Part shown: one piece after another, positions 24,839 through 32,257 of the stretch
Layout of the letters: the number at the start of each line of letters is the position of its first letter
Numbering within the stretch: position 1 is the stretch's first letter
Virus record (IMG/VR): IMGVR_UViG_3300011436_000002
Location: 1-40,697 of that record
Length of the DNA: 40,697 nt
Origin: a virus
Strand: one strand, 5' to 3'
Notes under the pieces: model-generated
The model's database searches: none
Told to the model about the DNA's origin: nothing
Seen by the model: only the letters and a program-made list of their open reading frames with translations
Program-made: the position numbers and the translations under genes

Positions 24839-25469
24839 CTTGAGTTAAGAGATCTTTAATTTCTGCATCAATTATTTTCACACGCTCACGAACAGAGTTT
24901 GAGAAGATGAAATTGTAAGTGGTAGAAGGTTGCTTATTTGATCCATCCTCATCTTTGTATCGACCTTTGAGTTTGTAGGCCATGTCTAACGCTTCTTTTT
25001 TGGCTTTGTTATCAGACGACCAAAAATAAACGTGTCGAGCAGTCTCGCCATGTACGATCCGGCGTGATCGACAATTTACTTCAGCAAGCATTTCAACAAT
25101 TTCTTCATCACTCAAAACATCTTTTTCAACATTCTTTTTACCATCGAGCATTTTGAACCACTCTTCTTTTTCAGAATTCTTTTTCGGGCCTAAAGGAAAA
25201 ACTAAATGATCGATTCGTGTGCTGTTTAATAATTCTTGATGTTTTTCCATCAACAAATCATCGCCGAGTTTTTCTTCGACCACTTCATTCCAAGTTAGAG
25301 AATTCACAATCTTTTCCGGATGAAGAGCTTGACTAGGAGAATAAAGCCCACTTTCAACAATGGCTTTACTCATATTTCCCCCATTTTCTACCAATTTGTC
25401 AAATACCTTCTTATGTTTGATCGCAGTGGTAGGACGAGTGAATTTACACTGTTTTTTCACCACCTTCAT
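24798..25469 (-). CDS. Probable small terminase subunit
   Basis: About 223 residues from the ATG at 25469 (the frame is open to 25514, inside the previous gene). The N-terminal part has a helix-turn-helix-like block, KVFDKLVENGGNMSKAIVES followed by YSPSQALHPEKIV and LTWNEVVEEKLGDDLLMEKH, the pattern of small terminase DNA-recognition domains, in which successive residues recall the (A/S)KA...GYS...A.R...W..L...LPD..L...H.ELL series. The C-terminal part is charged and helical (oligomerisation). It would recognise packaging sites and recruit the large subunit encoded downstream. Assignment by pattern and context. Confidence 0.5.
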   Translation of the reverse strand: MKVVKKQCKFTRPTTAIKHKKVFDKLVENGGNMSKAIVESGLYSPSQALHPEKIVNSLTWNEVVEEKLGDDLLMEKHQELLNSTRIDHLVFPLGPKKNSEKEEWFKMLDGKKNVEKDVLSDEEIVEMLAEVNCRSRRIVHGETARHVYFWSSDNKAKKEALDMAYKLKGRYKDEDGSNKQPSTTYNFIFSNSVRERVKIIDAEIKDLLTQDVQENKTTDNPSQ

Positions 25470-25701
25470 TTGGTAAAAATTCGCTAGGAGAAGGCACAGA
25501 ACCTTTCGGTACAAGTTCTAATTTCTTAAACAATTCCGCTTTTGCTCCGATCGTACCATCCTTATTAATCATTGGAGTTACGACCAAATCAATACAATTT
25601 TCCTCAAAAAACGCTTTCAATTTCACAACCATCAATTCCCCTTCCTCCTTCCCTAAAGGTGAAAGTGTAAACTGTGGCTCATTCTTATTTTCCATAGACA
25701 T
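25444..25701 (-). CDS. Hypothetical protein
   Basis: An 85-residue protein (MSMENKNEPQFTLSPLGKEE) with a helical central part (MVVKLKAFFEENCIDLVVTP) and acidic end. It overlaps the small terminase-like gene by 26 nt. No family is recognised. Confidence 0.5.
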   Translation of the reverse strand: MSMENKNEPQFTLSPLGKEEGELMVVKLKAFFEENCIDLVVTPMINKDGTIGAKAELFKKLELVPKGSVPSPSEFLPNEGGEKTV

Positions 25702-25718
25702 TATTAATTAACTTATAA

Positions 25719-25886
25719 TCACGGCCCTTGCTTGGCCTCATTCATCCTCTTCATATGGAGTTGCTTTTCATCCGGTGTCATCTTCTTATGCTTGATTAAA
25801 GCTATCTTTCTCATTCGTTTAGATCTCTCCTCCTTCGGTATCTTAGCCCATCTCTTCTTACTAGCCAAGGAGTATTTATTGCTCAT
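25719..25886 (-). CDS. Small basic protein, first gene of the leftward operon
   Basis: A 55-residue, Lys/Arg/Met-rich protein (MSNKYSLASKKRWAKIPKEE) ending MKRMNEAKQGP. Short basic proteins with ASKKRWAKI-type starts are frequent in phages and may bind nucleic acid; the function is unknown. It is the first leftward gene from the divergent control region, 17 nt before the next gene. Confidence 0.55.
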   Translation of the reverse strand: MSNKYSLASKKRWAKIPKEERSKRMRKIALIKHKKMTPDEKQLHMKRMNEAKQGP

Positions 25887-25929
25887 ACCCTATGTATATC
25901 ATGCGTATGATTAAACACCTAGATCTCTT

Positions 25930-25938
25930 TGTGGATAA
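25930..25938 (-). promoter_or_regulatory. Perfect DnaA-box match
   Basis: TTATCCACA on the minus strand within the divergent control region. It could bind DnaA for replication or transcription control, or be a chance match. Confidence 0.3.
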
Positions 25939-25962
25939 GCACTGCAATATCCAATTTAGATC

Positions 25963-25979
25963 ATTACTATAATAGTAAT
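25963..25979. promoter_or_regulatory. Candidate operator: 8-bp inverted repeat
   Basis: ATTACTAT, a single central A, then ATAGTAAT: a perfect dyad of 17 bp about 77 bp upstream of the first leftward gene. The length and symmetry suit a dimeric repressor or activator. No phage regulator gene was recognised, so the binder could be a host protein. Confidence 0.4.
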
Positions 25980-26036
25980 CTCGAGACATCTGATACAGCT
26001 TATTTTATAAAGTCCCTACAGTTCCAATAATGAAAA

Positions 26037-26065
26037 TATATAGTTATATATAAAAATCTAATCAA
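26037..26065 (-). promoter_or_regulatory. Candidate leftward sigma70-type promoter
   Basis: On the minus strand TTGATT (26060-26065) is followed after 17 bp by TATATA (26037-26042). This would give a leader of about 140 nt that passes through the inverted repeat. The A/T-rich setting makes chance matches likely. Confidence 0.3.
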
Positions 26066-26203
26066 GAAAGTTATAAAGATGTATCTGTTGTATCATGAAG
26101 AATTTCCCAAACCCCAATTCTACGGCTTATCTTAGCCCTCTTTTAAGCATTTTTGAAGAGCATTTGACAAAAAAAGTTCTATGTGTTCTGACCATAAAAA
26201 CAC

Positions 26204-26232
26204 TTGCATTCGCATAGTCATTAAGCTACTAT
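26204..26232 (+). promoter_or_regulatory. Candidate rightward promoter
   Basis: TTGCAT (26204-26209), 17-bp spacer, TACTAT (26227-26232), placing the start site roughly 10 nt before the first rightward ATG. A better -35 hexamer, TTGACA at 26164-26169, has no well-spaced -10. Evidence is weak. Confidence 0.3.
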
Positions 26233-26248
26233 TTATTTATTAATAGTT

Positions 26249-26533
26249 ATGCGAAAGCAAGATAAAAACATGAAATATCAGGTAAAAACAAGAAATTGGC
26301 ATTGTAAGAAATTCGTCCACAATTTGATAGCTTTTGCTCCTCACGAGAGAGGCGACAGTTATGAAGATGGCGATGGTAAATTCTTCTATGAAAGTAACAG
26401 TCTCATAAAGGCTCTTCCAGTGTGGTTATGGTGGATGCTTCTTAGAAAGTGGTCAGGTGGATGGACATACATCACCGATGACACGAATAAGCTCAATGTG
26501 GGTACTTATAAGTCATTTTATCTATTCAACTAA
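26249..26533 (+). CDS. Hypothetical early protein
   Basis: A 94-residue protein with a Trp/aromatic-rich C-terminal half (LPVWLWWMLLRKWSGGWTYI). A second ATG at 26270 (MKYQVKTRNWHCKKF) is an alternative start. It is the first rightward gene. No family is recognised. The start follows AATAGTT, the same leader as the gene at 27070. Confidence 0.5.
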   Translation: MRKQDKNMKYQVKTRNWHCKKFVHNLIAFAPHERGDSYEDGDGKFFYESNSLIKALPVWLWWMLLRKWSGGWTYITDDTNKLNVGTYKSFYLFN

Positions 26534-26534
26534 C

Positions 26535-26855
26535 ATGATCATCAAAATAGCAGTGTACGATCGCAACCAATACCTAAAGTCAGGTAAGCTCAAAAAGAAA
26601 GCTCAAGTAGATTTCGGCCGTACCTTAATCGATGTTGGTACTACAAAAAAGAGCGTGCAGACGAACTTCACAAAGGAAACGGCTCAAGAATTGAAGAAAG
26701 ATTACGCCGGTTTCAAAAGCCCTTATTTCTTTACCCACATTGAAGCGGTAAAGATCTCGACAGGCGAGCCGGTGTATATCTATGAAGATGTAACCATCAA
26801 CGGCCACAAATTCATCACAAGTCCGACAAAATTACTAGAAGCTCTAACAAAATAA
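26535..26855 (+). CDS. Hypothetical early protein
   Basis: A 107-residue protein starting MIIKIAVYDRNQYLKSGKLK, with mixed alpha/beta character. The frame extends upstream, but ATG 26535, just after the previous stop, is the best start. Function unknown. Confidence 0.55.
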   Translation: MIIKIAVYDRNQYLKSGKLKKKAQVDFGRTLIDVGTTKKSVQTNFTKETAQELKKDYAGFKSPYFFTHIEAVKISTGEPVYIYEDVTINGHKFITSPTKLLEALTK

Positions 26856-26857
26856 CC

Positions 26858-27067
26858 ATGAAAGAAGTCCTATTCAACCTTGCATTAATTGACACCATCA
26901 ATTTCTGCAAAGAACATAAGATCGATTGCTCGGGCACGCATCTATTCAAGATCCCTAGAAAGCACCAGTATGCCCTATGCCGAGACAAAGACGGCTTAGC
27001 GATCATCACGACAACATTCTACAAGAATCAAGTACCGCATCATTCAATTAATCCTAAAATTAAATAG
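26858..27067 (+). CDS. Hypothetical early protein
   Basis: A 69-residue soluble protein (MKEVLFNLALIDTINFCKEH) with two Cys and several His residues. It begins 2 nt after the previous stop, consistent with an operon. No family is recognised. Confidence 0.5.
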   Translation: MKEVLFNLALIDTINFCKEHKIDCSGTHLFKIPRKHQYALCRDKDGLAIITTTFYKNQVPHHSINPKIK

Positions 27068-27069
27068 TT

Positions 27070-27264
27070 ATGCAAAAAGAACTAAAAGGACGAAACCTTA
27101 TAAAAGAGATCCGAGCCGAGCAGAAGCAAAAAAACCCACAATGCCGGATCTACGGAGGCGATGTGCTTCCGGATGAGGAAAATAACTGCTCATTGTGTGG
27201 AGGCTTGATGAACGAATTCGGAGAGTGTCAGGGCAAAAGAAATTTACCAGTTAAGCATGAGTAA
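27070..27264 (+). CDS. Small protein with possible zinc knuckle
   Basis: A 64-residue protein with a basic start (MQKELKGRNLIKEIRAEQKQ) and Cys residues at CRIYGG, NNCSLCGG and ECQGKR, which could bind one zinc ion. Overlaps the next gene by 8 nt. Function unknown. Confidence 0.5.
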   Translation: MQKELKGRNLIKEIRAEQKQKNPQCRIYGGDVLPDEENNCSLCGGLMNEFGECQGKRNLPVKHE

Positions 27265-27385
27265 GAGAAAGAATAAGGCCGAGCTTATAGAGGATTGGAT
27301 CGGCCGGAATATCGGAAACATCCTCTACATCATAGGCTCGATCGTGTGGGCCGTGATATTACTAGCAATAATCAATAAAAAGTAG
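27257..27385 (+). CDS. Small single-pass membrane protein
   Basis: A 42-residue protein: charged N-terminus (MSKRKNKAELIEDWIGRN) and a C-terminal hydrophobic helix (ILYIIGSIVWAVILLAII). The stop is directly followed by the next ATG. Small membrane peptides of this kind recur in early phage regions; the role is unknown. Confidence 0.5.
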   Translation: MSKRKNKAELIEDWIGRNIGNILYIIGSIVWAVILLAIINKK

Positions 27386-27727
27386 ATGGACAAAAACTTC
27401 GTGAAGAAGAGATTGTGGAATCGAAGCATCAGCGTGAAGGATATGTCAGCTATTGATCCGAATCTTCCCTATGATCTGATTGTGAATGAAGAGAAGAAGG
27501 TCAAGGTGCTTACATACACGAAAAGGCTAGGATTGCTCGATCTCGAGCCTACCGGCTTTGATATTCTCGCCATTGTCTTTCCGGACGAGACATGGAGCAG
27601 GATATTTTACAAGAAGTCAGGAAGGAGGCTTGAAGAGATCCGGATGGAGATCGTAACTCATGAATTGCTCAAGAAGCATTTCACGACAAAGATCAGAGAA
27701 TTAATTAATCATCCAACAAAAAGATAA
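27386..27727 (+). CDS. Hypothetical early protein
   Basis: A 113-residue, Lys/Arg-rich protein with mixed alpha/beta sequence (YDLIVNEEKKVKVLTYTKRL) and a helical C-terminus. No family is recognised. It abuts its neighbours, supporting an operon. Confidence 0.5.
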   Translation: MDKNFVKKRLWNRSISVKDMSAIDPNLPYDLIVNEEKKVKVLTYTKRLGLLDLEPTGFDILAIVFPDETWSRIFYKKSGRRLEEIRMEIVTHELLKKHFTTKIRELINHPTKR

Positions 27728-27728
27728 A

Positions 27729-28343
27729 ATGGCACAAATAAAAAAGACAAACATGGAAGATAAGCAGATCGCTCTAATACAGACCGAACTCTCGCCTATC
27801 GTAACGAAGGCTAAAGCCATCGTTGTTAAGGATCAAAAGACAATGGAAGTAGCATCTCAAATGCTCTCCGAACTCAATAAGAAGGCCGACATGATCGAGG
27901 AAGAGAAGCAGAAAGTGCTCAAGCCTCTCAATCAGGCTCGAACAGCCGAACTCAACCGATGGAAGCCGGTGCTAGGCATTCTCGACACGGCAACGGATTA
28001 TCTCCGAGGCACGATAAGCTCTTGGCAAACAGCCGAGGTCAAGCGTGTGCGTGAAGAAGAGCAAGCGATCGCAAATCGTGTGGGCGAAGGCAAAGGTAAG
28101 CTCAAAGTCGAAACGGCAGTGAAGAAGATTGAAGAGATCGACACGCCGGATCATCAGGTTTCAACCGAAGCCGGCCTAGTGAAGTTTCGTGAGGATAAGG
28201 TGCTCAAGATCACAGATGAGAAGAAGATCCCTAGGGAATATCTCATGATCGATGAAAAGAAACTACTTGAAGCATTAAAAGGTGGGGTCATTGTCGCCGG
28301 GGCAGAATTAGATATTCGCATGACACCTGTTAATTTCCGATAA
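27729..28343 (+). CDS. Coiled-coil early protein with a conserved C-terminal domain
   Basis: A 204-residue protein. Residues 15-125 form long charged helices (coiled coil). The C-terminal ~60 residues (VLKITDEKKIPREYLMIDEK, then LLEALKGGVIVAGAELDIR) match a domain seen in many phage early-region proteins that often lie near recombination genes (IPREYL...D...I..A.K.G....G). The function of that family is not established to my knowledge; a DNA metabolism role is inferred. The last base of its stop is the first base of the next ATG. Confidence 0.55.
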   Translation: MAQIKKTNMEDKQIALIQTELSPIVTKAKAIVVKDQKTMEVASQMLSELNKKADMIEEEKQKVLKPLNQARTAELNRWKPVLGILDTATDYLRGTISSWQTAEVKRVREEEQAIANRVGEGKGKLKVETAVKKIEEIDTPDHQVSTEAGLVKFREDKVLKITDEKKIPREYLMIDEKKLLEALKGGVIVAGAELDIRMTPVNFR

Positions 28344-28513
28344 TGAAGAAGAAATTAGCAGAGCCGACAGCACCGGATCATGAGAAGGGCAAGCATCAAA
28401 AATGTTCACAATGTAGAAAGCAAATGTGTTTCTACAATCGAGAAGGTGCGTATTGGGTTTGCTTTACGAAGGGAATCTGTGAGCAGTGCTACATTAAAAA
28501 CTTAAAGAAATAA
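28343..28513 (+). CDS. Small zinc-finger-like protein
   Basis: A 56-residue protein with CSQCRKQMC (residues 21-29) and GICEQCYIK (45-53), two CxxC pairs able to bind zinc, and a basic start (MKKKLAEPTAPDHEKGKHQK). Its ATG shares a base with the previous TAA. Function unknown; nucleic acid or protein binding is likely. Confidence 0.55.
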   Translation: MKKKLAEPTAPDHEKGKHQKCSQCRKQMCFYNREGAYWVCFTKGICEQCYIKNLKK

Positions 28514-28517
28514 TTCA

Positions 28518-28679
28518 ATGGAATCATATACAAACGAAAAAGGTGAGGTAGTAGTTATCAAAGACATGGAGGCACGCCGATTGATCCATGCGATCGCAAA
28601 GTACGCCAAGCTCGACATGGAAGAGGTAGTAAAAGCTCTGAAAGAGGAAGCAATTAAAAGATTAACACCAGTGGTATAA
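28518..28679 (+). CDS. Small hypothetical protein
   Basis: A 53-residue protein (MESYTNEKGEVVVIKDMEAR) with a helical, charged C-terminus (AIAKYAKLDMEEVVKALKEE). It fits snugly between neighbours in the early operon. No family is recognised. Confidence 0.5.
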   Translation: MESYTNEKGEVVVIKDMEARRLIHAIAKYAKLDMEEVVKALKEEAIKRLTPVV

Positions 28680-28684
28680 TCAAT

Positions 28685-28834
28685 ATGAACAAATTCGACT
28701 TAGACGAAATCAGGGGTATGAAAAAGAAAGATCCTACAAAGACATTCATCGGGGGCTTGGTCATAGGGTTCATCATCTTTGGATCACTCGGGTTCTTTAT
28801 CGGCTTTAATTTTCACCTATGGATGATCTCTTAG
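28685..28834 (+). CDS. Small single-pass membrane protein
   Basis: A 49-residue protein: a charged start (MNKFDLDEIRGMKKKDPTK) and a Gly/Phe-rich hydrophobic helix (FIGGLVIGFIIFGSLGFFIG). It overlaps the following membrane-protein gene by 16 nt. Function unknown. Confidence 0.5.
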   Translation: MNKFDLDEIRGMKKKDPTKTFIGGLVIGFIIFGSLGFFIGFNFHLWMIS

Positions 28835-29088
28835 AGCCTTCAGATCTCTCCAAGGCCATAATGGATCGGCCAGAGGAGACAGAACATCGTCTGTGGCTTT
28901 ATGTGGGCCTCGCCACGCTATGTTTGCTCGCTTTGGCGACAGTTGTGCTATCTAGCTCAATTGACACCACAAAAGTCGGAGGCGATGCTATACAGGGCGT
29001 TCAGGAGATCGAAGGAGTGCTCTACTATCCCGATGGTCAGCCGGTGAGAAACTACGAGCAGTTGAATCTCTACTTGCAATCCGAGTAA
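28819..29088 (+). CDS. Membrane protein, last gene before the terminator
   Basis: An 89-residue protein with one transmembrane helix (about residues 26-45, LWLYVGLATLCLLALATVVL) and a soluble C-terminal part (EGVLYYPDGQPVRNYEQLNL). It ends the first early transcript, followed after 21 nt by a strong hairpin. No family is recognised; together with the two other small membrane proteins it may act on the host envelope. Confidence 0.5.
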   Translation: MDDLLEPSDLSKAIMDRPEETEHRLWLYVGLATLCLLALATVVLSSSIDTTKVGGDAIQGVQEIEGVLYYPDGQPVRNYEQLNLYLQSE

Positions 29089-29109
29089 TACAGAATGAAT
29101 TCTCGATTT

Positions 29110-29141
29110 GAAAACTACACCATACAATTGGTGTAGTTTTC
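29110..29141 (+). terminator. Rho-independent terminator
   Basis: A perfect 12-bp stem (GAAAACTACACC against GGTGTAGTTTTC) with an 8-nt loop, ending in TTTTCTT, located 21 nt after the last gene of the first early group. The A-run on the 5' side means it could work in both directions. Confidence 0.75.
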
Positions 29142-29162
29142 TTGTCCCCGTTCTCCCCTGTT

Positions 29163-29215
29163 TTATCCCCATAGGAAGTTATCCCCACTTTACGCATGAG
29201 TTACTTTACGCATGA
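29163..29215 (+). other. Candidate replication origin: DnaA-box-like sites plus direct repeats
   Basis: TTATCCCCA (8 of 9 DnaA-box bases) occurs at 29163-29171 and 29179-29187. The 13-bp repeat ACTTTACGCATGA occurs at 29187-29199 and 29203-29215. Both pairs have a 16-bp period, like iterons. The array lies in a 154-bp gap after a terminator and upstream of the prim-pol/helicase gene. It may instead be a regulatory array. Confidence 0.4.
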
Positions 29216-29242
29216 CGACTGGTTTATGTTAATCTTACAGGT

Positions 29243-29842
29243 ATGGAACAAACGATGAGATCTTTCAATAATATTCGTCAGTCAAAAGCAGGTGTTCGAC
29301 ATAGGCTCTCATCGGCCTGTTCCAACGGACACCTGCTTTTGCGTGATGAAATATGGAAAGATATTAAGGGATATGAGGGAATGTATCAGATCAGTAATTT
29401 AGGGCGTGTTAAAAGTTTAAAAAGAGGTGGAGTAAGGATATTAAAGTTAAATAAAAAGAAGCGAGGGTACATTGATGTTGTCTTATCTAAAAAAGGGAAT
29501 GTAAAGACTATTAGAGTTCATCGACTTGTTGCTTTAGCTTTTTTGAAAAATAAAAATAAATACCCATGTATTAATCACATAGACAATTGCCCCTCAAACA
29601 ATCAAGTTGTTAATTTGGAATGGACAACTTATCTTAAAAATACTCAACACGCCCTAAGACAAGGGCGAATGACGGGAGCACGAGGAGAAATCCAAACCAC
29701 ATCTAAACTTGTGAAAAAGCAAGTTTTACAAATTCGTAAATTGTCAGGAAAGATTTCTCAAGAAGCAATAGCTAAAAGATACGGAGTATCACGAGGGGCA
29801 ATCACAAGTATCTTGTTAAGAAAAAATTGGAAACACATATGA
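29243..29842 (+). CDS. HNH homing endonuclease with NUMOD4 and HTH (HNH-1)
   Basis: A 199-residue protein. NUMOD4 at about residues 36-60 (EIWKDIKGYEGMYQISNLGR), an HNH_3 domain at 91-135 (VHRLVALAF with His93; CINHIDNCPSNN with His112; NLEW), and a C-terminal helix-turn-helix (ISQEAIAKRYGVSRGAITSI). The first ~33 codons span a long hairpin and may not be translated; a TTG at 29339 is an alternative start. It is more A/T-rich than nearby genes and lies between the origin-like array and the primase gene, overlapping the latter by ATGA. Probably a mobile element gene acting on phage DNA. Confidence 0.8.
   Translation: MEQTMRSFNNIRQSKAGVRHRLSSACSNGHLLLRDEIWKDIKGYEGMYQISNLGRVKSLKRGGVRILKLNKKKRGYIDVVLSKKGNVKTIRVHRLVALAFLKNKNKYPCINHIDNCPSNNQVVNLEWTTYLKNTQHALRQGRMTGARGEIQTTSKLVKKQVLQIRKLSGKISQEAIAKRYGVSRGAITSILLRKNWKHI
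29284..29340 (+). promoter_or_regulatory. Branched hairpin inside the HNH-1 5' region
   Basis: Perfect 12-bp arms (AAAAGCAGGTGT at 29284-29295, ACACCTGCTTTT at 29329-29340) enclose about 33 nt with an inner pairing (AGGC/GCCT). It ends in only four T. It could be a weak terminator, a structured leader, or a fold that controls which start codon is used. Confidence 0.5.
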
Positions 29843-31962
29843 CTAATTTAAAGTACGCATTAAAATATTTGGAACAGGGATGGAGTATTATACCGATAAA
29901 ATCTGGATCTAAATTGCCGGCTATCCCCTCTTGGCTTGAATATCAAAAAAGATTACCTACAGAGGAGGAAATAAATAACTGGTGGAAAAAATTTCCTAAT
30001 GCGAATGTTGCTCTTATCTGTGGTGAAATATCGGGAATTATCGTAGTCGATATAGACCCCGGTAGTGGCGGTACAACGGAAGGGCTTATGTTACCGCCTA
30101 CGCTTTGCTCACGCACCGGAGGCGGTGGACAACATATCTTCTATAAGTGGAATTCAAGACTGGTTGGGGCAAAGGTTGGGATAAAAGCGGGCATCGATAT
30201 TCGATCCGAGGCATCGTATGTTGTATTGCCTCCATCGCTTCACGCCTCCGGTAACACCTATGAATGGATCAATGAAGGTGATGCTATTTCCGATCCCCCC
30301 CTGTGGCTCTATAAAGCAGAAGAGGAAAAGAAGCAAACAGACTGGACGAAGTTTCTTGCAAAAAATAAAGAGAAAGGCATTCGTAATATGAGTGCGACAC
30401 AGCTTGCCGGCAAAATTCTCTATGAAATTTCGCCTGATCTTTGGGACACGCTAGGCTATCCGTTATTTTCTCAATGGAATAAAGATCACAATGTTCCTAG
30501 CTTGCCGGAGAAGGAACTGAAAACAATTTGGAACTCAATCAAGAAAACGCACATTAAAAATAATCCTGCACCGGAGAGAAGAGAAGATGGAGAAGAGGAA
30601 TTTACTGAAGAAAAGATGCAAGAGGAAAGTATTGTGAAAGATTTCCTCAAGAACAAGACCAAGGGCACATTCTGGATTGCCAAACATCTTACAGAGAAAT
30701 ACAACATCATTACTGTCGGTGAAAAGGAACGTGAAGTTTCAGTTTATAAAGATGGTGTATACAAAAGGGCCGAGAATGAAATCATTTATCCAGAGATGCA
30801 GAGAATATTGCAGGAGAATGTTACTAAGAGTGCAAAGAGTGAAGTTTTCCACAAGATTGCCGACATGACGAGCCATCCACGCTCGGTGTTTGAAAGTGCC
30901 CCACTCAATTTCATTCCGCTTGCTAATGGAGTGTTTGATCTTAATACAAAGGAACTCTTGCCACACGACAGTCAGTATCGATTTACATATCAATTCCCCA
31001 TCAGATATATTCCTACAGCTACTTGTCCTAATACAGAGGCGTTTTTCAATCAAGTATTATCACCTGATCAGGTCATCATCGTTCAAGAGTGGCTTGGTTA
31101 TTATTTCTATCGCCTCTATTCGCAGAAGAAGGCGATCATCTTTGTGGGTGAAGGCGATACCGGCAAGACCACATTACTCGAGACAATCATTCACTTAATT
31201 GGCAAGGATAATATTTCAGGAGTGTCGCTTCATAAAATGAGTAGTGATAAATTTGCGGCGGCCCATCTTTATAAAAAACACGGCAACATAGTTGATGAGC
31301 TTTCAGCACAGGATGTTAAAGACACTGGTAACTTCAAGATCGCAACCGGAGGAGGATCAATTTCTGGTGAATACAAGTTCGGTAATCAATTCTCATTCCA
31401 AAACTTCTCGAAGCTCACCTTCGCTTGTAACCGCATCCCCGATGTTGCCGATTTTGATGACGAAGCGTATTTCAACCGATGGATGATCATCCGATTTGAA
31501 AAGACAATTGAAAAGAAAATCCCGAATTTCATCGCAACTCTCACAACTGAAGAAGAGCGATCTGGCCTTTTCAATTACGCAATGGTGGGCCTCGAGCGAT
31601 TGCTGAAGCAGGGCCAATTCAGTTATTACAGAAATGCTGTTGAAACCAAAATGGAGATGATGCGATCCGGCTCATCAATCGCAATCTTTGCGGCCGAGCA
31701 GATCGAGCAGGAGGCCGGCAAGGAGATGAGTAAGGCCGAGATGTATGATGCTTACACTGCCTTTTGTGTTGAGCGAGGGCTTGCCACAGAGACAATGGAT
31801 ATGTTTGGTAAGAAGTTTTTGTTCTATGTAACGTATGCGGCCGAGGGGTTGATCTACGATACGGACAGCACTCGAGGTAAGCGTGTGCGTGGATGGAGGA
31901 ATGTGAAGGTTAAGCCGACTGTAAAAGATGATAAAGTAGAAGAGGAATATCAAAAATTCTAA
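29839..31962 (+). CDS. Prim-pol primase fused to SF3 (D5/P4-type) helicase
   Basis: A 707-residue replication protein. The N-terminal prim-pol domain (about 1-160) has VVDIDPG (Asp71, Asp73), GGGGQHIFY (His99) and GIDIRSEASYVVLPPS. A linker (about 240-265) is acidic. The C-terminal part has the D5_N-type region (LANGVFDLNT), Walker A GEGDTGKT (437-444), Walker B NIVDEL (483-488) and an SF3 motif C with KLTFACNRIPDV. It probably makes primers and unwinds the origin; host polymerase would extend. The ATG at 29839 overlaps the HNH-1 stop by 4 nt; a TTG 12 nt upstream is less likely. The origin-like repeats lie about 0.6 kb upstream. Confidence 0.88.
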   Translation: MTNLKYALKYLEQGWSIIPIKSGSKLPAIPSWLEYQKRLPTEEEINNWWKKFPNANVALICGEISGIIVVDIDPGSGGTTEGLMLPPTLCSRTGGGGQHIFYKWNSRLVGAKVGIKAGIDIRSEASYVVLPPSLHASGNTYEWINEGDAISDPPLWLYKAEEEKKQTDWTKFLAKNKEKGIRNMSATQLAGKILYEISPDLWDTLGYPLFSQWNKDHNVPSLPEKELKTIWNSIKKTHIKNNPAPERREDGEEEFTEEKMQEESIVKDFLKNKTKGTFWIAKHLTEKYNIITVGEKEREVSVYKDGVYKRAENEIIYPEMQRILQENVTKSAKSEVFHKIADMTSHPRSVFESAPLNFIPLANGVFDLNTKELLPHDSQYRFTYQFPIRYIPTATCPNTEAFFNQVLSPDQVIIVQEWLGYYFYRLYSQKKAIIFVGEGDTGKTTLLETIIHLIGKDNISGVSLHKMSSDKFAAAHLYKKHGNIVDELSAQDVKDTGNFKIATGGGSISGEYKFGNQFSFQNFSKLTFACNRIPDVADFDDEAYFNRWMIIRFEKTIEKKIPNFIATLTTEEERSGLFNYAMVGLERLLKQGQFSYYRNAVETKMEMMRSGSSIAIFAAEQIEQEAGKEMSKAEMYDAYTAFCVERGLATETMDMFGKKFLFYVTYAAEGLIYDTDSTRGKRVRGWRNVKVKPTVKDDKVEEEYQKF

Positions 31963-31963
31963 C

Positions 31964-32257
31964 ATGAACCTCCTACCAGACATCGATGAGAACGGGCAGT
32001 TAATTTTAGAAAAAGAAGATCGAAAGCTTCTTACAGTTGTGCCTACAATGAGAGAAAGAAGAAGCACCTTGAAACAGAGAATTGAAGAGATTAAGGCTCG
32101 AAAGGTTGATGAGGAGATAAAGAGGTCAGAGGAATTAAATAATGACGGCCATAAAGAAGTTACGCCGGATTTTGAAGATAGTCCTCATGCCGATCGAGTG
32201 CCTTTAGTAGAAGAAAATGAAGAAGCCGAAGAGGAAAAAGAAGATGAAGAAGAATAA
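31964..32257 (+). CDS. Small acidic protein
   Basis: A 97-residue, very charged protein (MNLLPDIDENGQLILEKEDR) with a Glu/Asp-rich tail (VEENEEAEEEKEDEEE). It begins 1 nt after the primase-helicase stop. A replication accessory or DNA-mimic role is possible by charge, but there is no specific evidence. Overlaps HNH-2 by 14 nt. Confidence 0.5.
   Translation: MNLLPDIDENGQLILEKEDRKLLTVVPTMRERRSTLKQRIEEIKARKVDEEIKRSEELNNDGHKEVTPDFEDSPHADRVPLVEENEEAEEEKEDEEE

Larger units (their letters stand above)
25887..26248. promoter_or_regulatory. Divergent control region between late and early blocks
   Basis: About 360 bp without genes, more A/T-rich than its surroundings, separating the leftward and rightward gene blocks. 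It holds an 8+1+8 inverted repeat, a perfect DnaA-box sequence, alternating A/T tracts (around 26035-26055) and a TGATACA/TGTATCA pair (about 25991 and 26087). Both operons must be started from here or nearby, as no other long gap separates the blocks. Confidence 0.6.

Noticed and set aside
25732-25914. Rightward hydrophobic 60-codon frame near the control region
   Set aside because: It is antisense to the small basic gene at 25719-25886, which has better composition and operon position.
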